The position numbers and the translations under genes were made by a program. Positions 8,552 through 15,677 of a stretch of 64,000 nucleotides of DNA are shown piece after piece. This stretch comes from Vallicoccus soli. Lineage in GTDB: Bacteria; Actinomycetota; Actinomycetes; Motilibacterales; Motilibacteraceae. Numbering within the stretch: the stretch's first letter is position 1; each line of letters begins with the position of its first letter. Below the pieces are notes generated by a model. That model made no database searches. It was not told the DNA's origin and worked only from the letters and a program-made list of their open reading frames with translations. The stretch lies in contig NZ_QZEZ01000004.1 of the NCBI RefSeq assembly GCF_003594885.1, forward strand, positions 103,629 through 167,628, written 5' to 3'.

Positions 8552-9669
8552 GCCGGCTCCTCCTCCAGCTCGGCGAGCAGCAGGTCGCGCTGCTCGAGGA
8601 GCGCAGCGGTCGGCTGCGCGTAGACGTGCTCGAAGAGCTCGCGCGGGTCGGGCGCCACGTCGTGCTCCAGGGCGGCGCGCACGCCCGCGGCCAGCTCCTC
8701 GCCCTCGCGGGCGAACCGCTCGGCGAGGGCGTCGTCGAGCAGTCCGCGCGAGCGCAGGTGGGCCTCGGACCGGCTCACCGGGTCCTTCGCCAGCCACGCC
8801 TCGACCTCGGCGGGGTCGCGGTAGCGGCCCGCGTCGTCGGCGTTGGTGTGGGCCTCGACGCGGTACGTCAGCGCCTCGACGAGCGTGGGCCCGTCGCCCC
8901 CGGCAGCGCCCGCGACCGCCTCGGTGAGGACCGCGTGCACGGCGGCGGCGTCGTTGCCGTCGACGAGGCGCGAGCGCATGCCGTACCCCACGCCCTTGTG
9001 GGCCAGGCTCGGCGCCGCGGTCTGCTTCGCCAGGGGGACGCTGATCGCGTACCCGTTGTTCTGCACGAGGAAGACGACCGGGGCGCCCCACACGGCGGCG
9101 AAGTTCAGCGCCTCGTGGGTGTCGCCCTCGCTCGTGGCGCCGTCGCCGAGCAGGACGAGCGCGACGCGGTCCTCGCCCTGCAGGCGCGCGGCGTGCGCGA
9201 GCCCGACGGCGTGCAGGGTGTTGGTGGCGAGCGGGGTGCACTGCGGGGCGACCCGGTGCTCGTACGGGTCGTAGCCGCAGTGCCAGTCGCCGCGCAGGAG
9301 CGTGAGGACCTCGACCGGCGGGACGCCGCGGGTGACGATCGCGACGGAGTCGCGGTACGTCGGGAAGAGCCAGTCCTGCGGGCGCAGCGCGAGCGCGGCG
9401 GCGACCTGGCACGCCTCCTGGCCGCGGGACGACGGGTAGACCGCGAGCCGACCCTGCCGGGTGAGCGCGCTCGCCTGGGTGTCGAAGCGGCGCCCGACGA
9501 CCATCGCGCGGTGCAGGGCGAGCAGGTCGTCGTCGGCGGGCATCGCCAGCGGCGAGGGGAGCGGGGAGCCGGTCGGGTCGACGAGGGCCTGCGGCCCGTC
9601 ACCGGGCGGCAGGAAGGCCGCGGCGCGCTCCTGCACGGAGCCGTCCAGCGCGGGTGACGACGGTGTCAC
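8548..9669 (-). CDS. bkdA: 2-oxoacid dehydrogenase E1 component, alpha subunit
   Basis: 373 aa. The thiamine-diphosphate binding motif runs from GDGATSEGD (about 175-183) to QNNGYAIS (about 203-210); SSRGQEACQVAAALALRPQDW and FPTYRDSVAIVTRGV are typical of E1alpha of branched-chain or pyruvate complexes. GTG at 9669 follows GAAGGAGGG. It opens the leftward operon E1alpha-E1beta-E2; no dihydrolipoamide dehydrogenase (E3) gene is in the window. Confidence 0.92.
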   Translation of the reverse strand: MTPSSPALDGSVQERAAAFLPPGDGPQALVDPTGSPLPSPLAMPADDDLLALHRAMVVGRRFDTQASALTRQGRLAVYPSSRGQEACQVAAALALRPQDWLFPTYRDSVAIVTRGVPPVEVLTLLRGDWHCGYDPYEHRVAPQCTPLATNTLHAVGLAHAARLQGEDRVALVLLGDGATSEGDTHEALNFAAVWGAPVVFLVQNNGYAISVPLAKQTAAPSLAHKGVGYGMRSRLVDGNDAAAVHAVLTEAVAGAAGGDGPTLVEALTYRVEAHTNADDAGRYRDPAEVEAWLAKDPVSRSEAHLRSRGLLDDALAERFAREGEELAAGVRAALEHDVAPDPRELFEHVYAQPTAALLEQRDLLLAELEEEPA

Positions 9670-9828
9670 GGGCTCGTCCCTCCTTCGGGCCGGGTGGCAG
9701 GAGTGTGGGTGCTGCGGTGGCCGCTGGTCCAGGCGCGGCGACGAGGACGAGACGAGTGGCCGTACGAGGGGTTCGGCGGTGGCAGGATGGCCCTGCGCGG
9801 CTCGTCGCGGGCCGGGGGAGGTGGACGG

Positions 9829-10278
9829 ATGGACCTCGACGACGTCGACCGCGGGATCGTCGACGCCCTGCGTGCCGACGCGCGGCTGTCGATGCGCGCG
9901 CTCGCGGCGCGGCTGCACGTGTCGCGGGCGACGGTGTACGCCCGGCTGCAGCGGCTCGAGGCCGAGGGCGTCATCACCGGCTACCACGCCGCGGTGGACC
10001 CGCAGCAGTACGGGCACGGGCTGACGGCGTACGTCTACCTCAAGGTCAGCCAGCACTCGTGGAAGGACCTGCGCGAGCGGGTGCTCGCCGTGCCCGAGGT
10101 GCACCACGGAGCGCTGCTGTCGGGCGAGCACGACATGGTGCTGCTCGTGCGGACGCGGGACGCGGCGTCCCTGCGGGACCTGGTGCTCGGGCGGCTGCAG
10201 GAGATGCCGGAGGTGGAGTCGACGCAGACGGTGCTGGTGTTCGACGAGCTGGTGCCGGGGCGGGGGAGTCCGCCGTGA
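9829..10278 (+). CDS. Lrp/AsnC-family transcriptional regulator
   Basis: 149 aa. N-terminal AsnC-type helix-turn-helix (DRGIVDALRADARLSMRALA, then SRATVYARLQRLEAEGVITG) followed by the RAM effector domain. ATG at 9829 is preceded by GGAGGT. Transcribed divergently from the E1alpha gene with ~160 bp between, the usual arrangement of BkdR-like activators of branched-chain oxoacid dehydrogenase operons. I could not pick out a convincing operator in the shared spacer. Confidence 0.88.
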   Translation: MDLDDVDRGIVDALRADARLSMRALAARLHVSRATVYARLQRLEAEGVITGYHAAVDPQQYGHGLTAYVYLKVSQHSWKDLRERVLAVPEVHHGALLSGEHDMVLLVRTRDAASLRDLVLGRLQEMPEVESTQTVLVFDELVPGRGSPP

Positions 10279-10418
10279 TCCGCGCAGGCGGTGTCGCCCA
10301 GGGCGCCGCGCGAGCCGTCGGCCCCCGCGGGCGCCCGCTTCCGCAGCGTGCGTGCGTGCGATCGGTCGCTCGATGCCACCCTGAGGATCGGCGGCAGCAG
10401 CTCGCCGGCTACCACTGG

Positions 10419-10513
10419 CTTGCATCCGGGCGGAGGAGCAGCTCGCTCATCACGACGCGTGCAGGCCGCCTGACGACGTAGCCGACGGCGTCTGCGATGT
10501 CCTCTGGTACGAG
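10419..10513 (-). pseudogene. C-terminal remnant of a short-chain dehydrogenase/reductase gene
   Basis: Reading leftward from 10513, about 30 codons give LVPEDIADAVGYVVRRPARV followed by VMSELLLRPDASQW and a stop. This is the characteristic C-terminus of classical SDR oxidoreductases (PEDIA.AV.Y...RP..V..NE.LIRP). The same frame has a stop just upstream and no Rossmann motif follows, so only the tail survives. Confidence 0.65.
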
Positions 10514-10755
10514 TCAGGGGGAGGGAGCGTCACAGACGGCCTCGGAGTCGACGAGATGGACACGTGCCCCATCTGCACTCGGATCGACGTGCGTGTTCCG
10601 TTGCGCTCCGAGCGGGGGTGCGCTGACACCGCGCGGGCGCGATCATCAGAGTCGTGCGCCAGGCAGCCGCTGCCCAGGACCCTGCACCACGCGACGTCGC
10701 GGACCAGCCCCCCACCGCAGGTACCGCGCCCGGCCAGGCAGACGATGTCGCTGGT
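10514..10755. other. Stretch without a recognisable gene
   Basis: Between the SDR remnant and the DUF1905 remnant I see no coherent coding sequence, RNA or repeat. With the flanking fragments it looks like decaying coding DNA. Confidence 0.5.
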
Positions 10756-11014
10756 GGCAGTTCGACGCCGTGCTGGCGCCGCTGGCACGGGGCCGCTGGC
10801 ACGGGGCCGCTGGCACGGGGCCGCTGGCACGGGGCCAACGTCTGCACGATCGTCGTGCTACCGGTGGACCTCGTCGCCGCGGCCGAGCAGCAGGGCAAGC
10901 ACCGGCTCGAGGGGTGCGTGGAGGACGTCGGCGGTTGCTCGTCCCGATCGAGTCCGCCCGGACGGCGCGAACGCGAGCCAGGCGGATCGATGCCTCGTCC
11001 GGCAGCTGCTGTGA
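10756..11014 (+). pseudogene. Decayed DUF1905/YdeI-type gene
   Basis: Pieces in different frames line up with the intact protein encoded at 43611-44105. First FDAVLAPLARG (intact: FDAVLAPLAWG); then, after a 14-nt tandem repeat, VCTIVVLPVDLVAAAEQQGK and HRLEGCVEDVGG (intact: VYTVVRLPGDLVEAARREGT, HRLEGHVEAQPVN); then, after an internal loss, RRLLVPIESARTARTRARRI (intact: RRLLVPVESAATGATRARRI); finally LVRQLL and a stop in a third frame. The middle of the domain is missing and at least two frameshifts are present, so it cannot be functional. Confidence 0.8.
10781..10836 (+). repeat. 14-nt tandem repeat, four copies, inside the DUF1905 pseudogene
   Basis: Four exact copies of GCTGGCACGGGGCC. 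The period is not a multiple of three and the copies separate two pieces of the same ancestral reading frame, so the expansion itself probably broke the gene. Confidence 0.92.
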
Positions 11015-11033
11015 CCGCCGCACGTGCCGCAGG

Positions 11034-11060
11034 TGTCGTTCTGCGCCCCCGCCGTTCGTC
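11034..11060 (+). promoter_or_regulatory. Possible ECF42-type promoter of the DGPF-sigma pair
   Basis: TGTCGT (11034-11039), 17 bases, then CGTC (11057-11060). From memory, ECF42 sigma factors recognise TGTCGA around -35 and CGA/TC around -10, so this would fit an autoregulated promoter. An inverted repeat CACCGGCG/CGCCGGTG (11071-11078 and 11084-11091) lies in the expected leader. Inference from motif position only. Confidence 0.45.
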
Positions 11061-11104
11061 CTAGCAGTGACACCGGCGACCGGCGCCGGTGCGGGAAGGA
11101 CACC

Positions 11105-11461
11105 ATGACCCTGTACGCAGCCATCATCTACAGCACCGACGTCGACTGGTCCGCTCGGGAGCAGGCGGGCGAGATGGCCGAGTACGCCGCCTTCAGCACC
11201 ACGGCCGCTGCCGTGCTGCGCGGCGGCGCCGCGCTCTACCCGACCGCGACCGCCACGACGGTCCGGGTCACCGGCGGCAAGGGCGGCGAAGTGCTCAGCA
11301 CCGACGGCCCCTACGCGGAGACCAAGGAGGTCCTCACCGGCTTCTTCCTGCTCGAGTGCGCCGACCTCGACGCAGCGCTCGCGCTCGCCGCGCAGATCCC
11401 CGCCGCATGGAACGGTGCGGTCGAGGTCCGTCCCGTCATCCCGATGGGACAGCCGTCCTGA
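11105..11461 (+). CDS. YCII/DGPF-domain protein
   Basis: 118 aa. The family signature STDGPYAETKEVLTGFFLLE is at about residues 63-82. These small proteins are almost always encoded next to ECF42 sigma factors; their biochemical role is not established. ATG at 11105 follows GGGAAGGA. The stop overlaps the sigma-factor reading frame. Confidence 0.88.
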   Translation: MTLYAAIIYSTDVDWSAREQAGEMAEYAAFSTTAAAVLRGGAALYPTATATTVRVTGGKGGEVLSTDGPYAETKEVLTGFFLLECADLDAALALAAQIPAAWNGAVEVRPVIPMGQPS

Positions 11462-12705
11462 CCGCCGACACGCACGCCGCCCTCGTCGCGCTCGTCCGCG
11501 ACGAGGGCCGGCGCGTCATGGCCACCCTCGTGCGCACGACCGGGTCGTGGGAGCTGGCCGAGGACGCCGTCCAGGACGCTGCGCTCCGGGCGCTGGAGAC
11601 GTGGTCCCGGGACGGCATCCCGGCAGAGCCACGCGCGTGGCTCACCCTCACAGCCCGCCGTCGAGCGCTGGACGTGCTGCGGCGCGAGGCGGCCCGCACC
11701 GGCAAGCAGCAGGAGGCGGTGACGCTCATGGACCAGCGCGGCACCGCGGAGGACCTGCCCGGCTCCGTCGTCCGCGACGACCTGCTGCGTCTGATCTTCA
11801 CCTGCTGCCATCCGGCACTGTCGCCGCAGACGCAGGTCGCCCTCGCGCTGCGCACGCTCGCTGGTCTCAGCACCGCGGAGACCGCGCGGGCGCTCCTCGT
11901 GCCCGAGCAGGTCATGGCCAAGCGCCTGACCCGCGCCAAGCAGAAGATCCGCGACGCGGCCATCCCCTACCGCGTGCCCCCCGACGCCGAGCTGCCAGCC
12001 CGGCTCCGTGGCGTCGGGGCGACGGTCTACCTGATGTTCAACGAAGGCTGGGCACCGGGCGCCGGCGACACCGTCGTGCGGCCGGACCTGCTCGACGAGG
12101 CGGTGCGCCTGGCCCGGCTGCTGCACGAACTCATGCCCGACGAGCCCACCGCCACCGGGCTGCTGGCCCTGCTGCTCCTGCTCGACGCACGACGCGCCAG
12201 CCGCGCCGGACCGGACGGCTCCCCGCTGCTGCTGCGCGAGCAGGACCGCGCACTCTGGGACCGGGCGCTCGTGGACGAAGGCATGGCACTGCTCGGCGAC
12301 GGGCTGCGTCGCACCCCGGAGCGTCCCGACCCCTACGTCGTGCAGGCAGCGATCGCAGCGTGCCACGTCCTGGCACCTCACCCGCAGGCGACGGACTGGC
12401 GGGCGATCTGCTCCTGGTACGACGTGCTGCTCACCGTGCAGGACGTACCCGCCGTGCGGCTGGCCCGGGCCGTCGCGCTCGCCGAGCGCGACGGTCCGGC
12501 AGCTGGGCTCGCGGCCCTCGAGCACGTGCGCGGCCTGGAGCGCACAGCCGCTCTGCACGCCGCACGCGCCGAGCTCCTGCTGCAGTGCGGGCACGGCCCG
12601 GCCGCCGTCGCGGCCTACGACCGCGCCCTCGCACTGCCGGCGTCCGGCCCCCAGGCCAAGCACCTCCAGGGCCGGCGCGCCGCCGCACAGGCGGCCTCGC
12701 AGTAG
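11407..12705 (+). CDS. RNA polymerase sigma factor, ECF42-type with C-terminal TPR-like extension
   Basis: About 415-432 aa. Region 2: WELAEDAVQDAALRALETW and PRAWLTLTARRRALDVLRRE. Region 4: LALRTLAGLSTAETARALLV and VMAKRLTRAKQKIRDAAIPY. A long C-terminal domain contains VYLMFNEGWAPGAG, the hallmark of ECF42, and TPR-like helices. Start is uncertain: the ATG at 11407 overlaps the DGPF gene by 55 bases, while a CTG at 11458 would give the usual four-base overlap and a more family-like N-terminus. No anti-sigma gene is nearby; in this group the C-terminal extension is thought to control activity. Confidence 0.88.
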   Translation: MERCGRGPSRHPDGTAVLTADTHAALVALVRDEGRRVMATLVRTTGSWELAEDAVQDAALRALETWSRDGIPAEPRAWLTLTARRRALDVLRREAARTGKQQEAVTLMDQRGTAEDLPGSVVRDDLLRLIFTCCHPALSPQTQVALALRTLAGLSTAETARALLVPEQVMAKRLTRAKQKIRDAAIPYRVPPDAELPARLRGVGATVYLMFNEGWAPGAGDTVVRPDLLDEAVRLARLLHELMPDEPTATGLLALLLLLDARRASRAGPDGSPLLLREQDRALWDRALVDEGMALLGDGLRRTPERPDPYVVQAAIAACHVLAPHPQATDWRAICSWYDVLLTVQDVPAVRLARAVALAERDGPAAGLAALEHVRGLERTAALHAARAELLLQCGHGPAAVAAYDRALALPASGPQAKHLQGRRAAAQAASQ

Positions 12706-12832
12706 CGCAGGCACGAGCAGCCACGGCGCGCGTGCGCAGCGCGGCACCCCTGCAACACCCTGCAGTACCGCGGTGGGGGCGGCTACGCTCTCCCGTTCTG
12801 CAGGGGCCCGCGTCCGTCGCTAAGGATGGACG

Positions 12833-13381
12833 TCACGCGTGCGCGCGCCATGGCGCTTCCTTCAGGCGTCCGATGGTCCCAGCGCGCGAACGGGCGAGCA
12901 CCAGGACCGCGCACGCGACGTACGCGAGGATCGCGGCGAGGCCGCCGACGTGAGCCTCCTGGTCGACCAGGACGGCGGTGCCGGTCAGGATCGAGAAGTC
13001 GAACAACCCGTGGATGACCGAGTTGGCCCAGTTGCCGCCTGCGACGCGCCGCACCAGGTAGAAGAAGTAGCCGGCGAAGCTGACGGCTATGGGCTGGGGG
13101 ATGCCTTGCGCTCCGCGCGACCCGAGCGCATTGACGATGTGCACCGCGCCGGACAGGGCGCTGGACCACAGCGCCACTGAGCCTCCTGCCAGGCCGTGGT
13201 TGCGCAAGGTCGTCACACCGATGCCGCGGAACATCCCCTCCTCGCCCCAGCCGACCAGCTGGATGGCGACGAGCAGCGCGAGCACGGAGGCGACGGTCTT
13301 GTCCCTGAGCGAGGCGTCGTCGACCGCGAGGGCGGTGCAGGCCAGGAAGATCGCCGGGACAGCCCAGACCCACCGCCGCAC
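12833..13381 (-). CDS. CPBP-family intramembrane metalloprotease, possibly 5'-truncated
   Basis: About 182 aa from a possible GTG at 13381. CPBP motifs are present in order: EEGMFR (EExxxR), SGAVHIVNAL (second motif with His) and HGLFDFSILTG (third motif). Four to five membrane helices remain. Full-length members usually have one or two more N-terminal helices. The frame extends to 13630, but beyond ~13396 it only antisenses a TetR remnant and is Arg/Pro-rich, so the 5' end was probably lost by recombination. The active-site core is intact. Confidence 0.6.
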   Translation of the reverse strand: MRRWVWAVPAIFLACTALAVDDASLRDKTVASVLALLVAIQLVGWGEEGMFRGIGVTTLRNHGLAGGSVALWSSALSGAVHIVNALGSRGAQGIPQPIAVSFAGYFFYLVRRVAGGNWANSVIHGLFDFSILTGTAVLVDQEAHVGGLAAILAYVACAVLVLARSRAGTIGRLKEAPWRAHA

Positions 13382-13397
13382 CGGCCGGTCCCGCCGA

Positions 13398-13626
13398 GGC
13401 GATCTCCTCGGGGTCGACGTCGACCCCGACGCCGACGCGGGGCGCCTCGCCGCCCTCCTGCTGGCCGTCCACCGCGGGATCGAGGCCCTCCCCGAGGCGG
13501 GGCGTCGACGAGGACTCCCTGGCGGGGATCGCGCAGACCGCCCTGGCCGCTCTCCCGCGACCGTCAGGGCGGAGGCGCTCGCAGCGGGCCCGACCGGGCG
13601 CGTACGAGGCCGTCTCCCGGGAGTAG
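13398..13626 (+). pseudogene. C-terminal remnant of a TetR-family regulator, frameshifted
   Basis: Rightward translation gives GDLLGVDVDPDADAGRLAAL followed by LLAVHRGIEALPEA, then (after a one-base shift near 13498) GVDEDSLAGIAQTALAALPR and a stop at 13624. This is the typical end of a TetR C-terminal domain (LA.LL.AVHRG.EAL..AG). No helix-turn-helix precedes it. It overlaps, antisense, the apparent 5' extension of the CPBP gene. Confidence 0.55.
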
Positions 13627-13676
13627 GCACGGGACGGCGCGAGCGGCCCCGGCGGGAGGGTCGCTCGTGCGGCTCC

Positions 13677-14351
13677 TCACAAGAACGGGCCGAAGATCAG
13701 CGTGACCTGGGCGGCCGCGCGCTCGGGGTCCTGGGCCGCGATCGCCTCGACGAGCTCGTGGTGGGCCTCGCGGCCGAGGTCCTCGTCGCCGCCCTCCTCG
13801 TCGCGCATGTGCTGGGCGAACACGTCGAGCATGCTCAAGTAGAGGTCCAGGTAGAGCGGGTTGCGCGTCGCGGCGACGACCGCGGCGTGCAGGGCCAGGT
13901 CCGCGCCGGCCCTGGCCCGGGGGTCCGGGGAGGACCAGCTCGCGGCGCGGCGGTCCCGCAGCTCGCGCAGGAGCTCGACGTCGGCCTCGGTGCGCCGGAG
14001 CGCCGCCAGCGAGGCCGCGGTGCGGTCCAGGGCGAGCCTCAGCTCGAGGTAGTGCTGGCGGGTGCCGCCGCCCAGCTGGCGCTCCAGCGGCCCGGCCAGC
14101 TCCGAGGCGGAGATGACGAAGGTCCCCCGGCCCTGCTCGCGCCGCAGCAGGCCGGCGTGGACCAGGGACTGCACGGCCTCGCGCACGGTGTTGCGGCCCG
14201 CGCCCGACAGGGTGACCAGCTCGGCCTCGACGGGGATCCGGCTGCCGACCGGCCACCGGCCCGAGACCACCTCGTCGCGGAAGCGGGCCGCCACCAGGTC
14301 GATCAGGCCTCCTCGACGCAGCGGCTCCGGCACGCTAGCCTCCCGATTCAT
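13677..14351 (-). CDS. GntR-family (FadR/FCD-type) transcriptional regulator
   Basis: 224 aa. Winged helix at residues ~15-80 (DEVVSGRWPVGSRIPVEAEL, GAGRNTVREAVQSLVHAGLL, EQGRGTFV), then an all-helical FCD ligand domain (LHAAVVAATRNPLYLDLYLS and a late AHHELVEAIAAQDPERAAAQ). Divergent from the MFS transporter with only 32 bp between start codons, so it very likely controls that gene. Confidence 0.88.
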   Translation of the reverse strand: MNREASVPEPLRRGGLIDLVAARFRDEVVSGRWPVGSRIPVEAELVTLSGAGRNTVREAVQSLVHAGLLRREQGRGTFVISASELAGPLERQLGGGTRQHYLELRLALDRTAASLAALRRTEADVELLRELRDRRAASWSSPDPRARAGADLALHAAVVAATRNPLYLDLYLSMLDVFAQHMRDEEGGDEDLGREAHHELVEAIAAQDPERAAAQVTLIFGPFL

Positions 14352-14358
14352 CCCATCA

Positions 14359-14377
14359 TCCGACCTATGTCATCGGA
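14359..14377. promoter_or_regulatory. Probable GntR operator in a divergent promoter
   Basis: Inverted repeat TCCGA-N9-TCGGA sits in the 32-bp gap between the divergent GntR and MFS genes. The downstream half abuts the GGAG ribosome-binding site of the MFS gene, so binding would block its expression. Confidence 0.4.
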
Positions 14378-14383
14378 GTCTAG

Positions 14384-15655
14384 GTGCACGCTCCACCAGC
14401 GCAGGCCGTCCAGCCGGGGCTCCGCCGCCCGGCCGTCTGGGCCGGTATCGCCATCGCCCTCACCGCGGTGAACCTGCGGACGGCGGTGACCGGGTTCAGC
14501 CCGCTGCTGGAGACCATCGGGGCTGACCTCGGCTTCGGGGTGGCGGTGGCCGGACTCCTCGGGACCGTGCCGGCGGCCTCCTTCGCCGTCTTCGGCCTGC
14601 TCGCCCCGGTGGTGACGGGGCGGTTCGGGCTGGAGCGCACCGCCACCGCGGCGCTCGGCCTCACCGCCGTGTCCCTGCTGCTGCGCGCCCTGTCGTCCGG
14701 GGCGCCCGTGCTCGTGCTGTCCACCGTGCTGGCCCTGGCGGGCATCGGCGCGGTGAACGTGGTGATCGTGCCGCTGGTCAAGGCCTGGTTCCCGGACCGC
14801 ATCGCCGTGTGGACCTCCGCGTACCTGCTCCTGCTGCAGACCGGCCAGTTCGTCGCCCCGCTCATGGCGGTGCCGGTCGCCGACGCCGGCGGGTGGCGCC
14901 TGTCCGTGGGCCTGTGGGCTGTCCCTGCTGCTCTCGCCGCCGCCGTCTGGCTCGTCCTGGCCGCGCGCACCTCCGCCGACCACCACGGGCCCACGGCGTC
15001 CCCGACCCGCAGCGCGAGGCGGCAGGTCCTGAGGTCGCCGGTCGTCTGGGGGCTCGTGGTCCTGTTCGCGATGATGGCGCTGTCCAACTACACGATCATC
15101 ACCTGGCTGCCGGCCGTGCTCACCGACGCCGGTGGCAGCCCGGGGCTCGGCGGCACCATGGTCGCGCTGTACTCGGTCTGGGGCGTCGCCGCCGCGCTGG
15201 TGGTCCCGCAGGTGGCCGACCGGATGGCGAACCCGTTCCCCGCGGTCGTGCTGTGCTCGGCCGCCCTGGTGGCCGGCTACGTCGGTCTGGAGCGGGCGCC
15301 GATGAGCGCCACCTGGGTCTGGGTCTGCGCGCTCGGCATCGGCGTCAGCACCTTCCCGCTGTGCCTGACGTTGATCAACCGCCGTACGCGCAGCCCGCAC
15401 TACGCGTCGGCGGTCTCGGGCTTCGTCCAGGGCACCGGCTACGGGCTGGCGTGCCTCGGCCCGATCGGCCTCGGCCTCCTGCGCGAGGCCACCGGGTCGT
15501 GGTCCGCGCCGCTGTGGACCCTCGTCGCGACCGTCGTGCCCACCCTGGTCGCAGGCTGGTACGCCTGCCGCCCGGGGCTCGTCGACGACGCCGTGGCCGA
15601 CCCGGCCCGCACGCCCGCGGCCGCACCTCCGCCGGCGCCCTCGTCCTCGAGGTGA
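14384..15655 (+). CDS. MFS transporter, CynX/NimT-like
   Basis: 423 aa with about twelve hydrophobic segments. AIALTAVNLRTAVTGFSPLL near the N-terminus is the signature of the CynX/NimT (cyanate/2-nitroimidazole permease) branch; the second half contains SNYTIITWLPAVLTDAGGSP and SAVSGFVQGTGYGLACLGPI. GTG at 14384 follows GGAG. Substrate unknown; the name rests on similarity only. Confidence 0.87.
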   Translation: MHAPPAQAVQPGLRRPAVWAGIAIALTAVNLRTAVTGFSPLLETIGADLGFGVAVAGLLGTVPAASFAVFGLLAPVVTGRFGLERTATAALGLTAVSLLLRALSSGAPVLVLSTVLALAGIGAVNVVIVPLVKAWFPDRIAVWTSAYLLLLQTGQFVAPLMAVPVADAGGWRLSVGLWAVPAALAAAVWLVLAARTSADHHGPTASPTRSARRQVLRSPVVWGLVVLFAMMALSNYTIITWLPAVLTDAGGSPGLGGTMVALYSVWGVAAALVVPQVADRMANPFPAVVLCSAALVAGYVGLERAPMSATWVWVCALGIGVSTFPLCLTLINRRTRSPHYASAVSGFVQGTGYGLACLGPIGLGLLREATGSWSAPLWTLVATVVPTLVAGWYACRPGLVDDAVADPARTPAAAPPPAPSSSR

Positions 15656-15677
15656 CGGGACGGGTCGTGCGGTGGCG

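Noticed and set aside
10497..11108. Continuous rightward frame across the DUF1905 remnant
   Set aside because: Only short segments match the family, and the frame crosses the 14-nt repeat; it was treated as a pseudogene rather than a coding sequence.
13089..14471. Long rightward frame across the CPBP-GntR region
   Set aside because: Apart from the TetR-like fragment at 13398-13500 it is antisense to the CPBP and GntR genes and shows no family features.
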